A DNA stretch of 64,000 nucleotides from Adiantum capillus-veneris (GCA_014529385.2 CM043959.1:55058253-55122252), one strand, 5' to 3'. Numbered from the stretch's first letter, positions 32,525-45,670 are shown. The notes: generated by a model from the letters alone, not told the origin. Translations and numbers: made by a program.

Positions 32525-35110
32525 TCTCTTCCCGAATGATACTGGGTATAGCTAACAGCCTGTAGTTCTTGTGAGGTTGAACTTGTGTGGGAAACACTGT
32601 GTCCGACATCTGGATGTGTTTGGGTTCAGGTTCTAATGTTCGTTGAGTTTCTTTCACCAAACCCCTCAGTTGTTGGACTCGTTCAATTTCCACTGTTGGG
32701 TTTGGATAGGTTCCAATCTTTCTCTTGCAATCCTCATTTTTTGTCTCTCGTGGCTTATCTTGGGGGTTCGCAACTGGGTAGTTTAACTTTGAATACTCTT
32801 TTGGTGTTCATCGTAATCCCCTCTCGTGATCCTCCTCACTGGCTTTTTCCTTTGTAGTAATAGTTTTGGTCTCCGTGGTCTCTATCGAATCTGAGTCATC
32901 CTCAGGGTCATTCATATACATGGGATCCTCTCCTGTCCCTATGTTAGTCTTTGAACTAGGTTTTGAGCTAGAAGCATTAAGGGATTTCTTTCTTCGTGTT
33001 TTCTTCTTTCTCGCTCGGCCAATGGATGCAGCATCTCTCTCTTCGAGGATGTAATTTTGCTTTTGGAGCATCGACCGTGTGAGTGCATTCATTGGTGCTA
33101 TGTTTATAGTTGGTGGTGTCCCATCAACAATCTCTATTATGTTCAATGGTGTGATTTTCGGTGCGTTTGGATTGTTAGGACACTGTGCGATCAAATGATC
33201 TATGCCACAATGATTACAAGTGAGTATTGGCATTGCCAATGCACTCCCTTGACTTGTTTGCATTAGTGCAGCATTCTTTTGCATTCTAATGGGGCACTCA
33301 GCTACTCGATGTGGTCCACCACATTCGTAGCACTGAAGAGGTGGTCTCCTGGCAAAACTATTAATGTTTTGGCCTCTTGCTGCTAGCGCAGTAGCTTGAT
33401 ATACCTGTTTGATTTGTTCCCAATGGTATTCCATATAATACATGGGACACTCCTCAAGCATGTCGACTCCATAGGTGATACTAGAGTCTATGTCCTCTTC
33501 GCAATCTACATAAGTACTAGATGACTCGCAACCTATTTGGTTCATAGGTGTAACTCTTGGATGAGGGGGTTGCGGTCCTAGCACTGGAGGTGGCAACGGT
33601 GTGGTTTGGACCACATTTTGGGTTCTAGGGACCATGTGCTGTGATGGCAACTGTTGCTCCATGGGTGGGGTAGGCATCAATGAAGGAACTCGAGGTGAGT
33701 CTGCCCAAGCTATAGGCGGTCTATTTTCCATGATGCGTTTAAGCATTAGGCAATCCTTCACTTGATGGCCATACCTACCACACGCGTTACAAGTCTCGTT
33801 AAACTTTACTCTGAAAGTAGGGCATTCACTCGTAGTATGTGGGCCCAAGCAAATTGAGCACCATTGTTGCTCCCTTCTTGCATACATATGAGTGTTTTGT
33901 GGAGCACGATTACCCCTAAGGCTTTCTTGGATGGCCTTGGTGAGATCTGCCAAAGTCATCTCAGATATCGTTTGCTCTTTCACGATTGGCTTTATCTTCA
34001 TTGGCTCATGCCCTGATGCTTGCGAGCTACTTGACTTCGGCTCGGTAGACACTCTTTCTCCTGCAATCATTAAATTATCCTCCAATTGGATTGCATTCAT
34101 GGTGACTGCTTCCCAAGTAGTGATACCTCTAATGACTAGGCCATTATAAATACTTTCATGTCGTAGTCCCCTAGTGAATCTATCGAGCAATTGGTTGTTG
34201 TTGAATCGCTCGTTTGGATTGCATCGAGAATTCAAATTCTTTAGGCGACTAATGAAGTCTCTCACGGATTCACCTTCTTCTCGTTGGGCTTTCTGGAGCT
34301 GAGAGGCTACACCCCAAAGTACTCCCTCTCGTATGTATTCTTTTAAGAACAGTCTCCTAAGAGTAGAGTAGATCGTTTTCTCTTCTACTCTTAAGGTTCT
34401 ATACCAATCTCCAGCCTTTCCGCTTAGGGTCAAACTCAAAGCCTTACACTTATGTAGCTCATTGTGCTCTTCCAAGGAATCGCACACATGTTCAAAGACT
34501 TCCATATGCTTTCTAGCATCTCCGTCTCCACTGAATTTCTGTGTGAGCTTAGCTACTTGAACTGCCTTGCTCCTAGGCTCTCTATCAGGTGCACTACGCA
34601 TGTTTTCCGCAATAGAGCGACCGATAGTTTGAGCAAATGCTGCCAAATCTCCTATTTGAGCAGGTATAATGGGTGTATGTGCTCCTGGAACCACATGTGA
34701 GATGGGAGTTGGCCTTGGCCTTGGCATACGCGCGGCTCTTGGGTCCCATATTTCGTATGGTGGTGTACCAGACGGTGGTCCAAAGTTTACGGGCGTGGCC
34801 CTAGGCATAGGGGGTGCCTGATATGGCATGTTATTATTAAATGGCATGGCTCCACTTGTAGAAGAGCTTGGATAATTCCATTGTGGATTGTAAGCTCTTG
34901 GAATAATCGGAGGTGTAGGAGCTACATGAGGCTGAGGTACGACAGGTGCACATGATTGATACATACATGTAGGTATAGTTGGGGGTACTGTGCTACTAGG
35001 CATCGGCGCACTGTTAACAAATGAACTCCATGGTGTACTTCTTGTCATGCTCACCACTGGGATATGCATGGTAGCCGTATTGTCATTAAGAGAAAGATGA
35101 GCTGCCACTT
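32525..35110 (-). pseudogene. Element B gag, main part: capsid domain and four zinc knuckles
   Basis: The frame is open from about 35162 to 32808, a Pro-rich segment first, then the capsid domain (AKLTQKFSGDGDARKHMEVF, LSLTLSGKAGDWYRTL, GVASQLQKAQREEGESVRDF, RFNNNQLLDRFTRGLRHE). Knuckles: WCSICLGPHTTSEC, CNACGRYGHQVKDC, QCYECGGPHRVAEC and TCNHCGIDHLIAQC. The second and fourth have classic CX2CX4HX4C spacing, while the first and third have only three residues before His. The tail is basic (RARKKKTRRKKS) and then acidic. Frame changes between 32525 and 32808 separate it from the protease region. Confidence 0.9.
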
Positions 35111-36207
35111 GTGGGCTCAGATTGTACTGAGGCTCCTGGCGAAACAACATATGGAGGATCAATGGGGCTCACTGAGGGAGTCTCCATTTGTGACAGGGTT
35201 GGTTGGTTGGCCTTTCCCGTATCCAAGAATCTCATTAGGGCTGTTGAAGGCATGTTGATCCCTGTGTTCTGTCTTTCTAACTCGACAATCCTATGAAGGA
35301 CATCACAGAATTTCTGTTGTTGCTCATCTATGCTAGTAGCACCCGATGTGGATTGTATAACATCTAACCAACCCACATGATAGGTGTGTCCTGTGTACCG
35401 ATCAGTTAAAGCTTCTGCTTGTAGGTCATACTCCCAATTTTTGTTTAGGAATATCCCATCTAGGCCTGGCTTGCTGGAGGTTTCCCTTGAAGTGGAAGCA
35501 TTATTGCTCCCCATAGCTTGCCCCTCCGTGACTGCCACCTTGGGAGCACTCGATTGCTCGACTGGCATGATTGTTGTCATAGGAGCCTTTGCTTTCATGG
35601 TTCGACTTTGTTCTAGCCTTCGTAGGTTCTCAATTTCCCTCTCCCTTGTTGCTTGCATATAGCGTTCGATCTCTTGTACTTCGGCAAGACTCCTACCATC
35701 GGGTAGTAGAACCTCAGAGGGAGATAGTCCTAAAGGATCAGGAGGTGCAGTGGATGGAACATTCACATGCACACTCTCAAGAAGCATAGGGTCTATTTTA
35801 GGCATGAATGACGAATTTACTTCCCCACTCCCTTCATTTATTTCATTAACCGCATGTTCGGAGAGAGTAGCTCTACTAAGGGTCTCTTTTAAGCGGCTAA
35901 ACACGCTGCACCCGGGCCGTGGGCCCATGGCATGCATGTCTTGATTTGAACTATCAGGGTTTGGTGTAGGATACCCCTCCATGACTTCGTAGTCAGAGGA
36001 AGAATCACTAGACGCGATATGAGGATCTTGGGTCGCGCTACCTTGAGTCCCGGCCGAAGGTCCAGAACCTAGGGTGGAGGAATAATGGGTGCCCGCGTAA
36101 ATGGAGGCACTACCAATATACTCGTGCTCTAACACTCGTCCAGAGCGTAGGTTCATATGACTTGGATCCCCTAGAAGTGTCGGTGAGGGCCCGTGAAGGC
36201 TGCTCAC
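35086..36207 (-). pseudogene. Element B gag, N-terminal part
   Basis: 373 codons from ATG 36207. It is Ser/Thr/Pro-rich with SDSSSDYEVMEGYPTPN, SRLKETLSRATLSEHAVNEI, VQEIERYMQATREREIENL and TGHTYHVGWLDVIQST. It ends out of frame at 35086 after SEPTSGSSSFS. In element A the homologous reading goes straight on into the capsid part, so the split in B is a mutation (20-bp deletion between AGCT repeats near 35105), not the native arrangement. No homologous family known to me. Confidence 0.85.
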
Positions 36208-37206
36208 CTAGTAATTTTGGGTGTTTTGCAACCCAAGTCTTTTCTTATTTATTTATTTTTTGATTTTTTGGTCCTTTTTTTCTGACCTAGCTATAGAATA
36301 GAACGTCTGATAGCTCAAAACGAGCGGCTCGGTCAGAGGGACGTGCCGTGCTTTACAGCCCTCCGTTTGGTCACTTTATGCCCTCGGAATCCCTAAAACC
36401 GTCAATTTCTAGTAGGGAACTAGGCCCAAATTAGAAAGTCTAAGGGTGCAAGTGGGAATAGACGGGAGGAGAGTGGAGGACTTGCCCCACATGCTCTCAT
36501 TCCCTCTCGTGGGGGTAGGGTATATATATAAGAGTGAGTCTAGTATATATCATAAGACTAAGGACTGAGGCCTGGGCTTGGGCTTGGGCTTGGGCTTGGG
36601 GAAATGATCCCGATCAAAATTTTAGTGTAGCCGCCCAGTCACTCACGCTTAAATATTTTCGGTTTTTTTTTTATTTTTATTTTTATTTTTGGGCGACGAT
36701 CGCGCGCGGTTTTGGTGACCCTTTCTTGGCCACACACACTGTCACCTACCTAACCTCTCTATCAACAGCTCACTACCTTATCTACTTACTAACAGTGCTG
36801 CTAACCACTAACTCATCTACTAACTAATCTGTTAACCACTCTACTAACTGCTTACTGACACTGAGCTAACTGTCCACCTACTTCCTCTCTCACTACCTTC
36901 TGTGCAAAGACTGTGTGAAACCAAACCTTGATAGAAAACTGTGTACAGACTGTGTGCAAACAGAAATTGCTAACTACCTTCCTACTTGTTCATTCACTGC
37001 AAACAAGCTAACGACTACTAATTGTGCAAAGACTGCGTGCAAACAGAAAACACAACATTATGCAAAAATCACAGAACTTGCAGACAACACAGAAATTAAC
37101 AACTTACAGAAAAACAACTCATTCCTCTTCCTCTTCCTCTTCTTTCCTACTACAAACAACTCATAGGAGAAGCACAAAGTGCCTCTTGGGCTTAGTGCAG
37201 GGCGAT
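36208..37206 (-). other. 5' untranslated leader of element B
   Basis: About 1 kb with no supported ORF. Minus strand holds a (CCCAAG)5-type run at 36573-36601, and a pyrimidine/purine-skewed stretch next to the PBS. Confidence 0.6.
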
Positions 37207-37224
37207 TCCCCGGCAGCGGTGCCA
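37207..37224 (-). promoter_or_regulatory. Primer binding site of element B (tRNA-Asp type)
   Basis: On the minus strand TGGCACCGCTGCCGGGGA, 4 nt after the 5' LTR. Two changes from the usual plant tRNA-Asp PBS; A has one. Confidence 0.87.
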
Positions 37225-37228
37225 AAAA

Positions 37229-37472
37229 TGTGCGCTCCTTGCCGCACTGCCGAAGCAAGGGACTTGCCGATACACCGTGTGCGAGCCACAAATGGCTCCC
37301 AGCACACAACAAGACTAATCTAGCAAACTCAAAAGAGGGCAATGGTGTGTCACTCACCGCTCTATGCTCCTGCCGTGGAGGATTCCTCGCCGCGATGAAG
37401 AAGAAGCTGCAGTCGTGCCGCGCTCAACCGCTTCGCTGCCGTCGTGCCTTCGTAATGCTCGATCGCACACAT

Positions 37473-37533
<61 letters not shown>

Positions 37534-37849
37534 TGCACACACACACGAGGAGGTGAAGAAGAAGAAGATGGAGATGGAGATGGAGCAAGAGCACTCTTCT
37601 ATTGCACAAATGAGAGAATGAGTGAATTTTAGGTTTAGTTGGCTTTTATATGAGTTCACCCCATTCACACTTGGGCGCCCATGCTTAGCCAACTAATCCC
37701 TTGAATGTCCCAGTTAGAGTGTGCCTCTCATCGGCGATCACTCTTACCCTTTTCCTATTGGTCCGACAAGCCCGGTACCTGACTCTACCAAATACATAAT
37801 ACACGTCCGTCGTAGGTGATGGGGTGTCCGTGAGCCGTGAGGGTTAACA
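37229..37849 (-). repeat. 5' LTR of element B
   Basis: 621 bp. Read on the minus strand, TGTTAACC, a TATA-like CATATAAAA near 37650, CTCCATCTCCATCTTCTTC, microsatellite, and GCGCACA at the end. CT run 37490-37512 and CA run 37512-37533. Confidence 0.95.
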
Positions 37850-37854
37850 GTGCT

Positions 37855-38160
37855 CTTACTTGTCATGTGGCCCATGTGATTCCAATCTTGTGGCTCCAAA
37901 ACGAATTGAAGATCGCGAAAAGGAAAAAATCATGGAATGCTACACACCCGCTCCATAGCTAGTTTGGGTACCAAAGGAAGAACGATTTGTTCCACCTAGC
38001 TCAAAAACAGGGAAGTCAAATGAAGCTTGTTGCTCTTCAAGTAGTTCCTATACAAAAATAGAAGCTTCAACACAACCTCCACCCACCATTGTACATATCC
38101 ATACAAACAAGGAAGAGTTTGCACCTCCCATTGTAATTTCACCACTACAACAACATTGCA
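37855..38160 (+). pseudogene. Element A post-integrase ORF, remainder after B
   Basis: Resumes the protein cut at 23556: CDSNLVAPKRIEDREKEKIM, ECYTPAP-stop-LVWVP, IEASTQPPPTIVHIHTNKEE and APPIVISPLQ, matching the same blocks of B (26700-27050) and C (62250-62600). Homology to the element ends near 38160, where sequence of unknown origin starts. Confidence 0.82.
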
Positions 38161-39240
38161 AATAAAATCATAGGAGATGCTCTTAAGGACTGTGGATTTG
38201 ATGGCATATCAAGGAATCAAAAGGCAAAAGTGTGGGAAGCCATGGATACAGTCTTCTGTTACTATCATAAAACTTAAATTTGGGGAAAGAATGGCCTCTA
38301 TAACTTCAAGAAATAGCCCAACAATTTCAATAAATTTATGACAAGTTTGGAGCTCAAAGCTCTTCAAAAACTAGATGGTAAGAGTTGTTAGTTTCCACAT
38401 GATGTTTCTCATTTACTCCATCTTGGTTTATCTAATGGGCCTACTAAGTTTGGTCACTTCTTCTATATAAAATACAACAATAATTCGCTTTTTTGTGCAA
38501 CTTGTCCTCTACAACCATATATGAATAAATATGGAGGCTTGCCCTCCCAAGGTATCGAGAAGTCCCACAACCAACAAAGAACCAAGTTGTTTAAGCACAC
38601 TAAAGATGGGGGAGGATTACAAGAGCCAAATACATTGCTAGAAGTATTCCGCTGGTTTTACAAACAAGTGTGGCACATAACAAAATCACAAAAATCCAGC
38701 AAATTATTAGACAATTCAAATATTGCTACATTTATACAAAGGAGTAAGAAAAAAAGGTAAGATGCCTACAATAAGTCATCTAAAGCAAGTTTCAAAATTT
38801 TGGGAAAATTTCATAACTTTGGGAGAACTATTCTTGTCATCATTATACTTGAGGAGAGGTGAAGGATGCGTTAGAATGAAATATGGCTTTTTCCTAGAAA
38901 CTTTGAGTACCTTGAGGGATGGTAGAAGTTTACAATACAAGTTTTCTCATATCCCAAACTTTTGTTTCATTCTAGATTCAAGCTTAAAAAGATCTCGAGT
39001 ATAGATACCAATTATGTAAATCATGTACATTTGAATAAATAAAAGAAAAATACTTAGGGGTGGGTGGGGGGAATTTAAGGATAGGAAAGGTTTCTTCAAG
39101 TGACCTGGATGAGCAATGGAATCCAAGAAACCCTCATACCAAGAACCCTTTATGGTACAACCTATGCCCTACTGAATTTGGGGTTGTAGGAATACATACA
39201 CAACTTGGAGATGGAGAAGAATCTTATCATTAAGTGTGCA
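38161..39240 (+). other. Decayed coding-like segment of unknown origin
   Basis: Plus-strand frames give GDALKDCGFDGISRNQKAKV, LGLSNGPTKFGHFFYIKYNN and an open stretch at 38521-38760 (79 codons, PSQGIEKSHNQQRTKLFKHT, EVFRWFYKQVWHITK). It has the look of a degraded protein gene (several linked frames with sensible composition), but I do not recognise the family. It could be a captured host fragment or another transposon. 39000-39240 shows nothing. Confidence 0.35.
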
Positions 39241-39299
39241 AATACAAATGCACTCTGAATTTTAGTGTAGATGAGAGTATGCTATGAATTCATACATAG

Positions 39300-39745
39300 A
39301 TTGGGGAGGGAGAAGACTCCCAAAGCACACAACAGAGAATGTTTTACTAAGTGTGAAAATACAAATGTGCTATGCATGTTAGTGTAGACAAGAGTGTCAT
39401 ACCCAACTCTTAAATAACCCATAAGGTGTTGAGCCACATATACTCAACCATAGCTGTGAAAAGTGCAATGTACTCATCCTTACAACTAGAGGTGGCCACA
39501 ACAGGTTGCTTCTTGCTCAACCAAGATATTCATGAACTACCAAGCATGAAGCAAAAAACATGTGGATACTTGTGTGTCATAGAATCTACCCCAATTTGTC
39601 ACAAAAAGCGTGTAAATTTGGGGGCAAGATAAGCTACCCTAGAGTGATGGTCATATATACAAAGCATGGGGGGAAAAACCCTCCTAGTGAGGGAAAAAAG
39701 TGCCTCAACGGTCCTAAGTGTGTTTATACTTATACATGGAAATAG
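39300..39745 (-). pseudogene. Rearranged copia fragments (family D): RNase H and LTR pieces
   Basis: 39390-39610 aligns with the RNase H of D (3980-4250), for example the block encoding the SKKQ-V-SS region and the strand before it. LTR-like pieces lie on both sides (about 39319-39360 and 39618-39735), but the latter is joined to the wrong end of the RNase H piece, so the order differs from D. Confidence 0.6.
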
Positions 39746-40830
39746 GAAGCTATAAAGTCTACCACAAAGAGGAAGCTGAGCAAGTCCACAAATCCACCGA
39801 AGATCAAGCAAAGCAAGATGTAGAATCAACACCACAAGCATCAAAGATTTCACATGAGCAATAACCAGTTGCAAAACCCGTACCCACCAAGAAATCTAGA
39901 GTGCCTGTCACACTACAAGAATTACACGTCTACAAAGCCAATAGCCAAAGCGTGCAGGACTTAGTAGCCAAAGCAATGTGGTTGAGTGGTTAGAAGCAAT
40001 GAAATATATATGCAAGGAGCAAGATGAGAAAATAATTTAAGCAAATGCAGACCTACAAAGAGTAATCCAGCAATCACAAAGGCTACAAATGCAATTAAAT
40101 ATCTTCAACGCTCAATTGAAAAATGTTGAAGATAGATTGCATGTACATGAACTACTATTGAAACAAGTGAGAGAGAACCTTTCACCAATGGACCTCTCTA
40201 GTAGAGATGAAGCTTATGTGACCATGAAGCAAAGAAATAAATATCTAGAGATAGAGCTAAAGTTGGATCAAAGACACTAGAGAGATCTAGTACTTTAGCA
40301 CATGATTAAAGAAGAGGCCATGCAAAAAGAGATTAATGACTTGAAATGGAGCTACAGAAGGTGAAAGAAGAATCAAAAGCAAAGGGTCTGGCAATGGAAG
40401 AAGATGTGAATGAAGAGTCTATGAAAGACAAAGAAGCACTACAGTTTCTAGAGTTTGATATACCAGAGGAAAATGATGATCAAGAGGACCCATAATTTCT
40501 CTTAACACAAGGAGAGGTTAGCACATCAGAGGTTGTAGAAAACTTGAAAACCTCATTGTTGAAGTGGAATAAGAGATGGCTAAATCTATATTGAAAGATA
40601 CATATGAAGTACGGAAGGAGGCCATGGAATGGTAGCAAAGGATATTCCATTATGTGAATGTGGTCCAACTAATGCCGAAGAAAATCAATGACAAATGTCT
40701 TCATCAATCACTCCCAAATCCATTGATAAAGTTCAATCTTTCAAGGACCAAAGAGAGGATGCTTAGAGATATCCAAGAGGAAAGATAAAATACAAAGACC
40801 CCGAGATAGAGCCAAAATGGAGGATTAGCT
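39746..40830 (+). pseudogene. 3' end of an unidentified plus-strand retroelement with coiled-coil coding
   Basis: Frames such as 40089-40280 (QLNIFNAQLKNVEDRLHVHE, then YVTMKQRNKYLEIELKLDQR) and EEAMQKEINDLKW are heptad-rich, as in a coiled coil. An acidic block (FLEFDIPEENDDQEDP) follows. It ends at AAAATGGAGGATTAGCT (40814-40830), a PPT-like tract right before an LTR-like TG. This fits the C-terminus of an additional ORF near a 3' LTR. Many stops. Function unknown. Confidence 0.45.
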
Positions 40831-42282
<1,452 letters not shown>

Positions 42283-42880
42283 CCCTCTATGAAGCTCATA
42301 GTGGACATCAATAGTGAGACCAAGCCGATGAAGAAGCTACCATGGACACCCCAGCAATAGCTCCTTGCTGGATACACCACGGATTTGCTACCCTCAGCTT
42401 TTGTACCTTAGAAAAATGCCATCTTGAGCATCTGTTGCCTTTTAGAAAATTGAACATGAGACCAAACTACGTGGGCCAAGAATCCCCATCCGTGAATTGT
42501 GAACACATCACGTCCAAAAATACTTTCCAGATAATGAACATTGAAACATATCCTGCCCATAATCCGACCATCAACATGGATTGATGCACTCATCCATAGT
42601 GTTTTAAGTATGTCTGATTGGTTCCCTGCCAAATGCATGTGCTTTGAACTCTGACCCACGAGTTCAAACACCGATAACTTGAACTCCAACACAAGGGTCC
42701 AAATTAATTATACGGAGCACTCTTTGCCCCTCTCTACCACTTACAAGCCTCTCTCTGGCTGAAGCTAGTGGTGACAACTATCCTTTGACTAGAAATTTGA
42801 TGTCAAGGCCACTGTGGCCACCGCCACGTGTGCCATGTCAAACTCCTCTATCAAATCTTTATTGTATGAGAGTGCTTGAC
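42283..42880. other. Unassigned sequence
   Basis: Next to the minus LTR-like end. One open frame (42408-42692, minus) has no recognisable domain. I see nothing else. Confidence 0.3.
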
Positions 42881-43235
42881 TTCTATCCAACACCCAAATC
42901 AGCCATAAGGTGTATGAGCCACACACACACTCCTGTGAAAGCTGCCATGTACTCAACCTCACAACTAGAAGTGGTCAAAGTAGTGTTTTTCTTACTCAAC
43001 CATGATATGTATGAATTGACGAGCATGAAACAAAAACCACTCGTGGACACTCTGTCATAGCAACTAGCCCATTCCGAGTTAGAAAAGGCATGTAAATTTA
43101 GAGGCAATGATCCCCCTAGGGATAAAACAACCCAAAGTGTAGAGTTTATATTACAAGTTGGAAAATAGAAACCTCCTAGTGAGGGAAGAAAGTGGTATGG
43201 TGGTCTTAACTGTGTTTGCACACATCACGACCATA
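42881..43235 (-). pseudogene. Copia (family D) RNase H fragment fused to LTR sequence
   Basis: Minus strand: LHAFSNSEWASC, RVSTSGFCFMLVNSYISWLS and TTSSCEVEYMAAF, then WLIHLMADLGVG: the RNase H of family D. Upstream on that strand (43100-43230) is an LTR-like piece including TCCCTCACTAGGAGG. This is the same unusual order as at 39390-39735. Confidence 0.65.
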
Positions 43236-43400
43236 ATATGCTTACAATTTAGTTGGGTGGGTGGGCTTTGATGTGAAACTTCAAGTCTAGTTTGAGGGTT
43301 GTGGGCATGCATGATCATGTCTCCTTACTTACAATGGTATCGAAGACTTGTTTCCTCATGCAACCTATGTGAGAGATCCCGCCAAGCCATTTCAAAGAAC

Positions 43401-43600
43401 TTGGGGTTAATTTTGAGTACTAAATCCTATGTCCTACAACTAGGGACCTTTGGGAAAAGTCCCTGGCACTTGGGGTTAATTTTAAGCATTAAACTCTATT
43501 TTCTAGAGCTAGGGACCTATGAGAAGAAGTCCCTAGCACTTGGGGTTAATTTTGAGCAATAAAGTCTACATCCTAGAGCTAATGACCTATGGGAATAGGG
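43401..43600. repeat. 69-70 bp tandem repeat, about 2.9 copies
   Basis: Copies start at 43401, 43470 and 43540, each with TTGGGGTTAATTTTGAG, a CTAGGGACC block and GTCCCT-GCAC end. Copies differ at several sites, so the array is not new. Confidence 0.9.
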
Positions 43601-44150
43601 GCTAGAGAGATCCATATTTTGGACATGCAAAAATGGCAAGGGGCCTATATATAGGCGGCATGGTTTGGCTACATAAGAGGAGGTTGGGTGGACCTCAAAT
43701 GCTTTTCAAGCACCATCTTGGAGATAAAGGCCGTGCATGGATGTTCCCTATTCCTTTCATACACTTAACCTCCACATGTGGAGTAAGTCTTATAAAATTT
43801 GGAGATCTTATCATCAAGAAGAAGATCCATATGTGGAGTAGATATGGCACACACTCCTCTATCCCTGAAACTCCTTAACTAATGGATATTACCCTATGTT
43901 CTCTTGTGCTAAGAAAATATTACGTAAGTCATCCTCTACTTTTGTGAAGCTAGAAAGGATAATTTCAACATACATATCCGTAGCCTTGAATGATCTTTGC
44001 ACATATGTTTCACAATCCTTCAAATTTGAGCAATCAACAATGTGATTTTACATATGATCGAGCTAACTAAACTTCACACTCTACACAAAGTGTCAAGACG
44101 TACCCAAGTATAGACCAATAAGGAAAATCCATGATTAGAATTTGAGGCAC
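43601..44150. other. No feature seen
   Basis: Unique-looking, AT-rich, with short frames only (longest about 80 codons at 43633-43878, no domain). Confidence 0.4.
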
Positions 44151-45670
44151 AACTTGTTGAGGCATGTAGTGTAATACTAGTTAATGCTCTTGTGGCATGG
44201 CATATAAGCTCTAGGTTTTTTCATTGGATGCAACATGAGGGCTTCTATCCAAACACAACCAGCTATGGACATTAGTGAACAAATGCATGGTGAGATTATC
44301 AACCAAGTGCTCTTGGGAAACAACGTTTAGCTTGGCATTTCTTTGGCTGGCATTTATGCCAAATGTGCTAGCTTCTTGAAAGAATTGAAGATGCTTAAAT
44401 TATGGCATGCAAGGAAGTTATGGGTTCTCTTCAATCTAGAGAGATTGTATAGGAGGGTAAACAAACTTTTAAAGCGATCATAATTTTAGGCTACTTGGCA
44501 AAAGATGTTATGCTTTTTAGAGGTATGGTCAACATGTATATTAAGTATGGCAATGTCAAGACAAGCATTTTTTCCAGAATGTCACCTGTTGGAATACAAT
44601 GATTGCAAGAATTGTCCAAAAGAGCATTCCAAAGAATCTCTTGGGTGTTTTAGAGGACCTAAAGAGACATCATTTCCAAATGCAATCACCTATGCATGCC
44701 TCTCAAAAGCGTGTGTCATTACGTAAGAGATTGACATGGGTGGAAAGGTATCACAATGAGATTGATAGTCAAGGTTGTTGAGAAAATACTTTATGATTGG
44801 CAATGCTTTAGTTGATATGTATGCTAAATTTGTGTCCTTGTAAAAGAAAAAATTGGTTTTTGACAAGTTTCCTTTTTAGTATGTCCTCATTTAATTGGGT
44901 TTTAATTGCACTGATTACAAGAATTACCCAATACACACAAGGCTCTTTGAAAATTTTATCAGAGCAAACAAGGTGATCTCATTGTTTGATTAACTTCCAA
45001 TTTGGTATGCTCTTTTAAAAGCTTGTCAAAATGGAGAAAAAATGGGGAAAGTAAACTTAGAAAGTTCATTTTTAAGAGTAAACATGGTAGTTGGGGCCTC
45101 CTCTTGCTTGCATGCAAGAGGAGGGCAAAAAGAATTTTCAACACAAGAGAGTATTGATGTCGCTTGGAAGTAGCTAGGACAAAGATTTTTGGTTGATGCA
45201 AATGGGACTATTATTAAATTTGTTGTGGCTCATACCAAGAATCAGTCAAAACTACACAAAGCTACAAGTTCATGAACTTAAATAGTCTCAACAAGGATAA
45301 TCTATTGTGTCACAAAACCTTTGTCTTGATCCAAAAAGACTTCCTTCATAAATACATGGATATGTGAAAATAACTATTTGGCTACCTTGTGAATATTGAA
45401 ACTAGAGAAGCATATAATAGTAGCCATAGGTGCAAACCGCTCCACATTCTTGAAAGTGGGAAGCGTTCTTGTGGTGAATATTTGTTATAGAAGTTTTCAG
45501 AAGATAAGGGTTTGGTGGACATGTATGTCAAGTGTGTTCATTCAGCAAAAGTCCAAAAGAAAATCCTCCTTTCATGAATGCCATCTCTTGGATCCATTGA
45601 TTGTAGTAGGGTACTAAAGTTTTGGGCTATATTTGAAGGATGTAGAATGAAGGCTTTCTGAAAAAGATAT
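44150..45670 (+). pseudogene. PPR (pentatricopeptide repeat) pseudogene, left part
   Basis: Successive plus-strand frames carry PPR signatures: LGISLAGIYAKCAS, VNMYIKYGNVKTS, FPNAITYACLSKAC, LLVDMYAKFVSL then LVFDKFP, WYALLKACQNG and GLVDMYVKCVHSAKVQ. The spacing fits a PLS-type array of 31-36 residue helical repeats, as used by plant proteins that bind and often edit organellar RNA. Every repeat pair is separated by stops or frameshifts, so it is a pseudogene. It is interrupted at 45670 by element F and continues at 54974-55009 and 56625. No intron is evident. Confidence 0.75.

Noticed and set aside
35086-35162. Overlapping gag ORFs in B as programmed frameshifting
   Set aside because: Element A reads straight through; B lacks 20 bp between AGCT repeats, so a deletion explains the overlap.
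43401-43600. CRISPR-like array
   Set aside because: Only three diverged direct repeats without unique spacers, in plant DNA; it is a plain tandem repeat.
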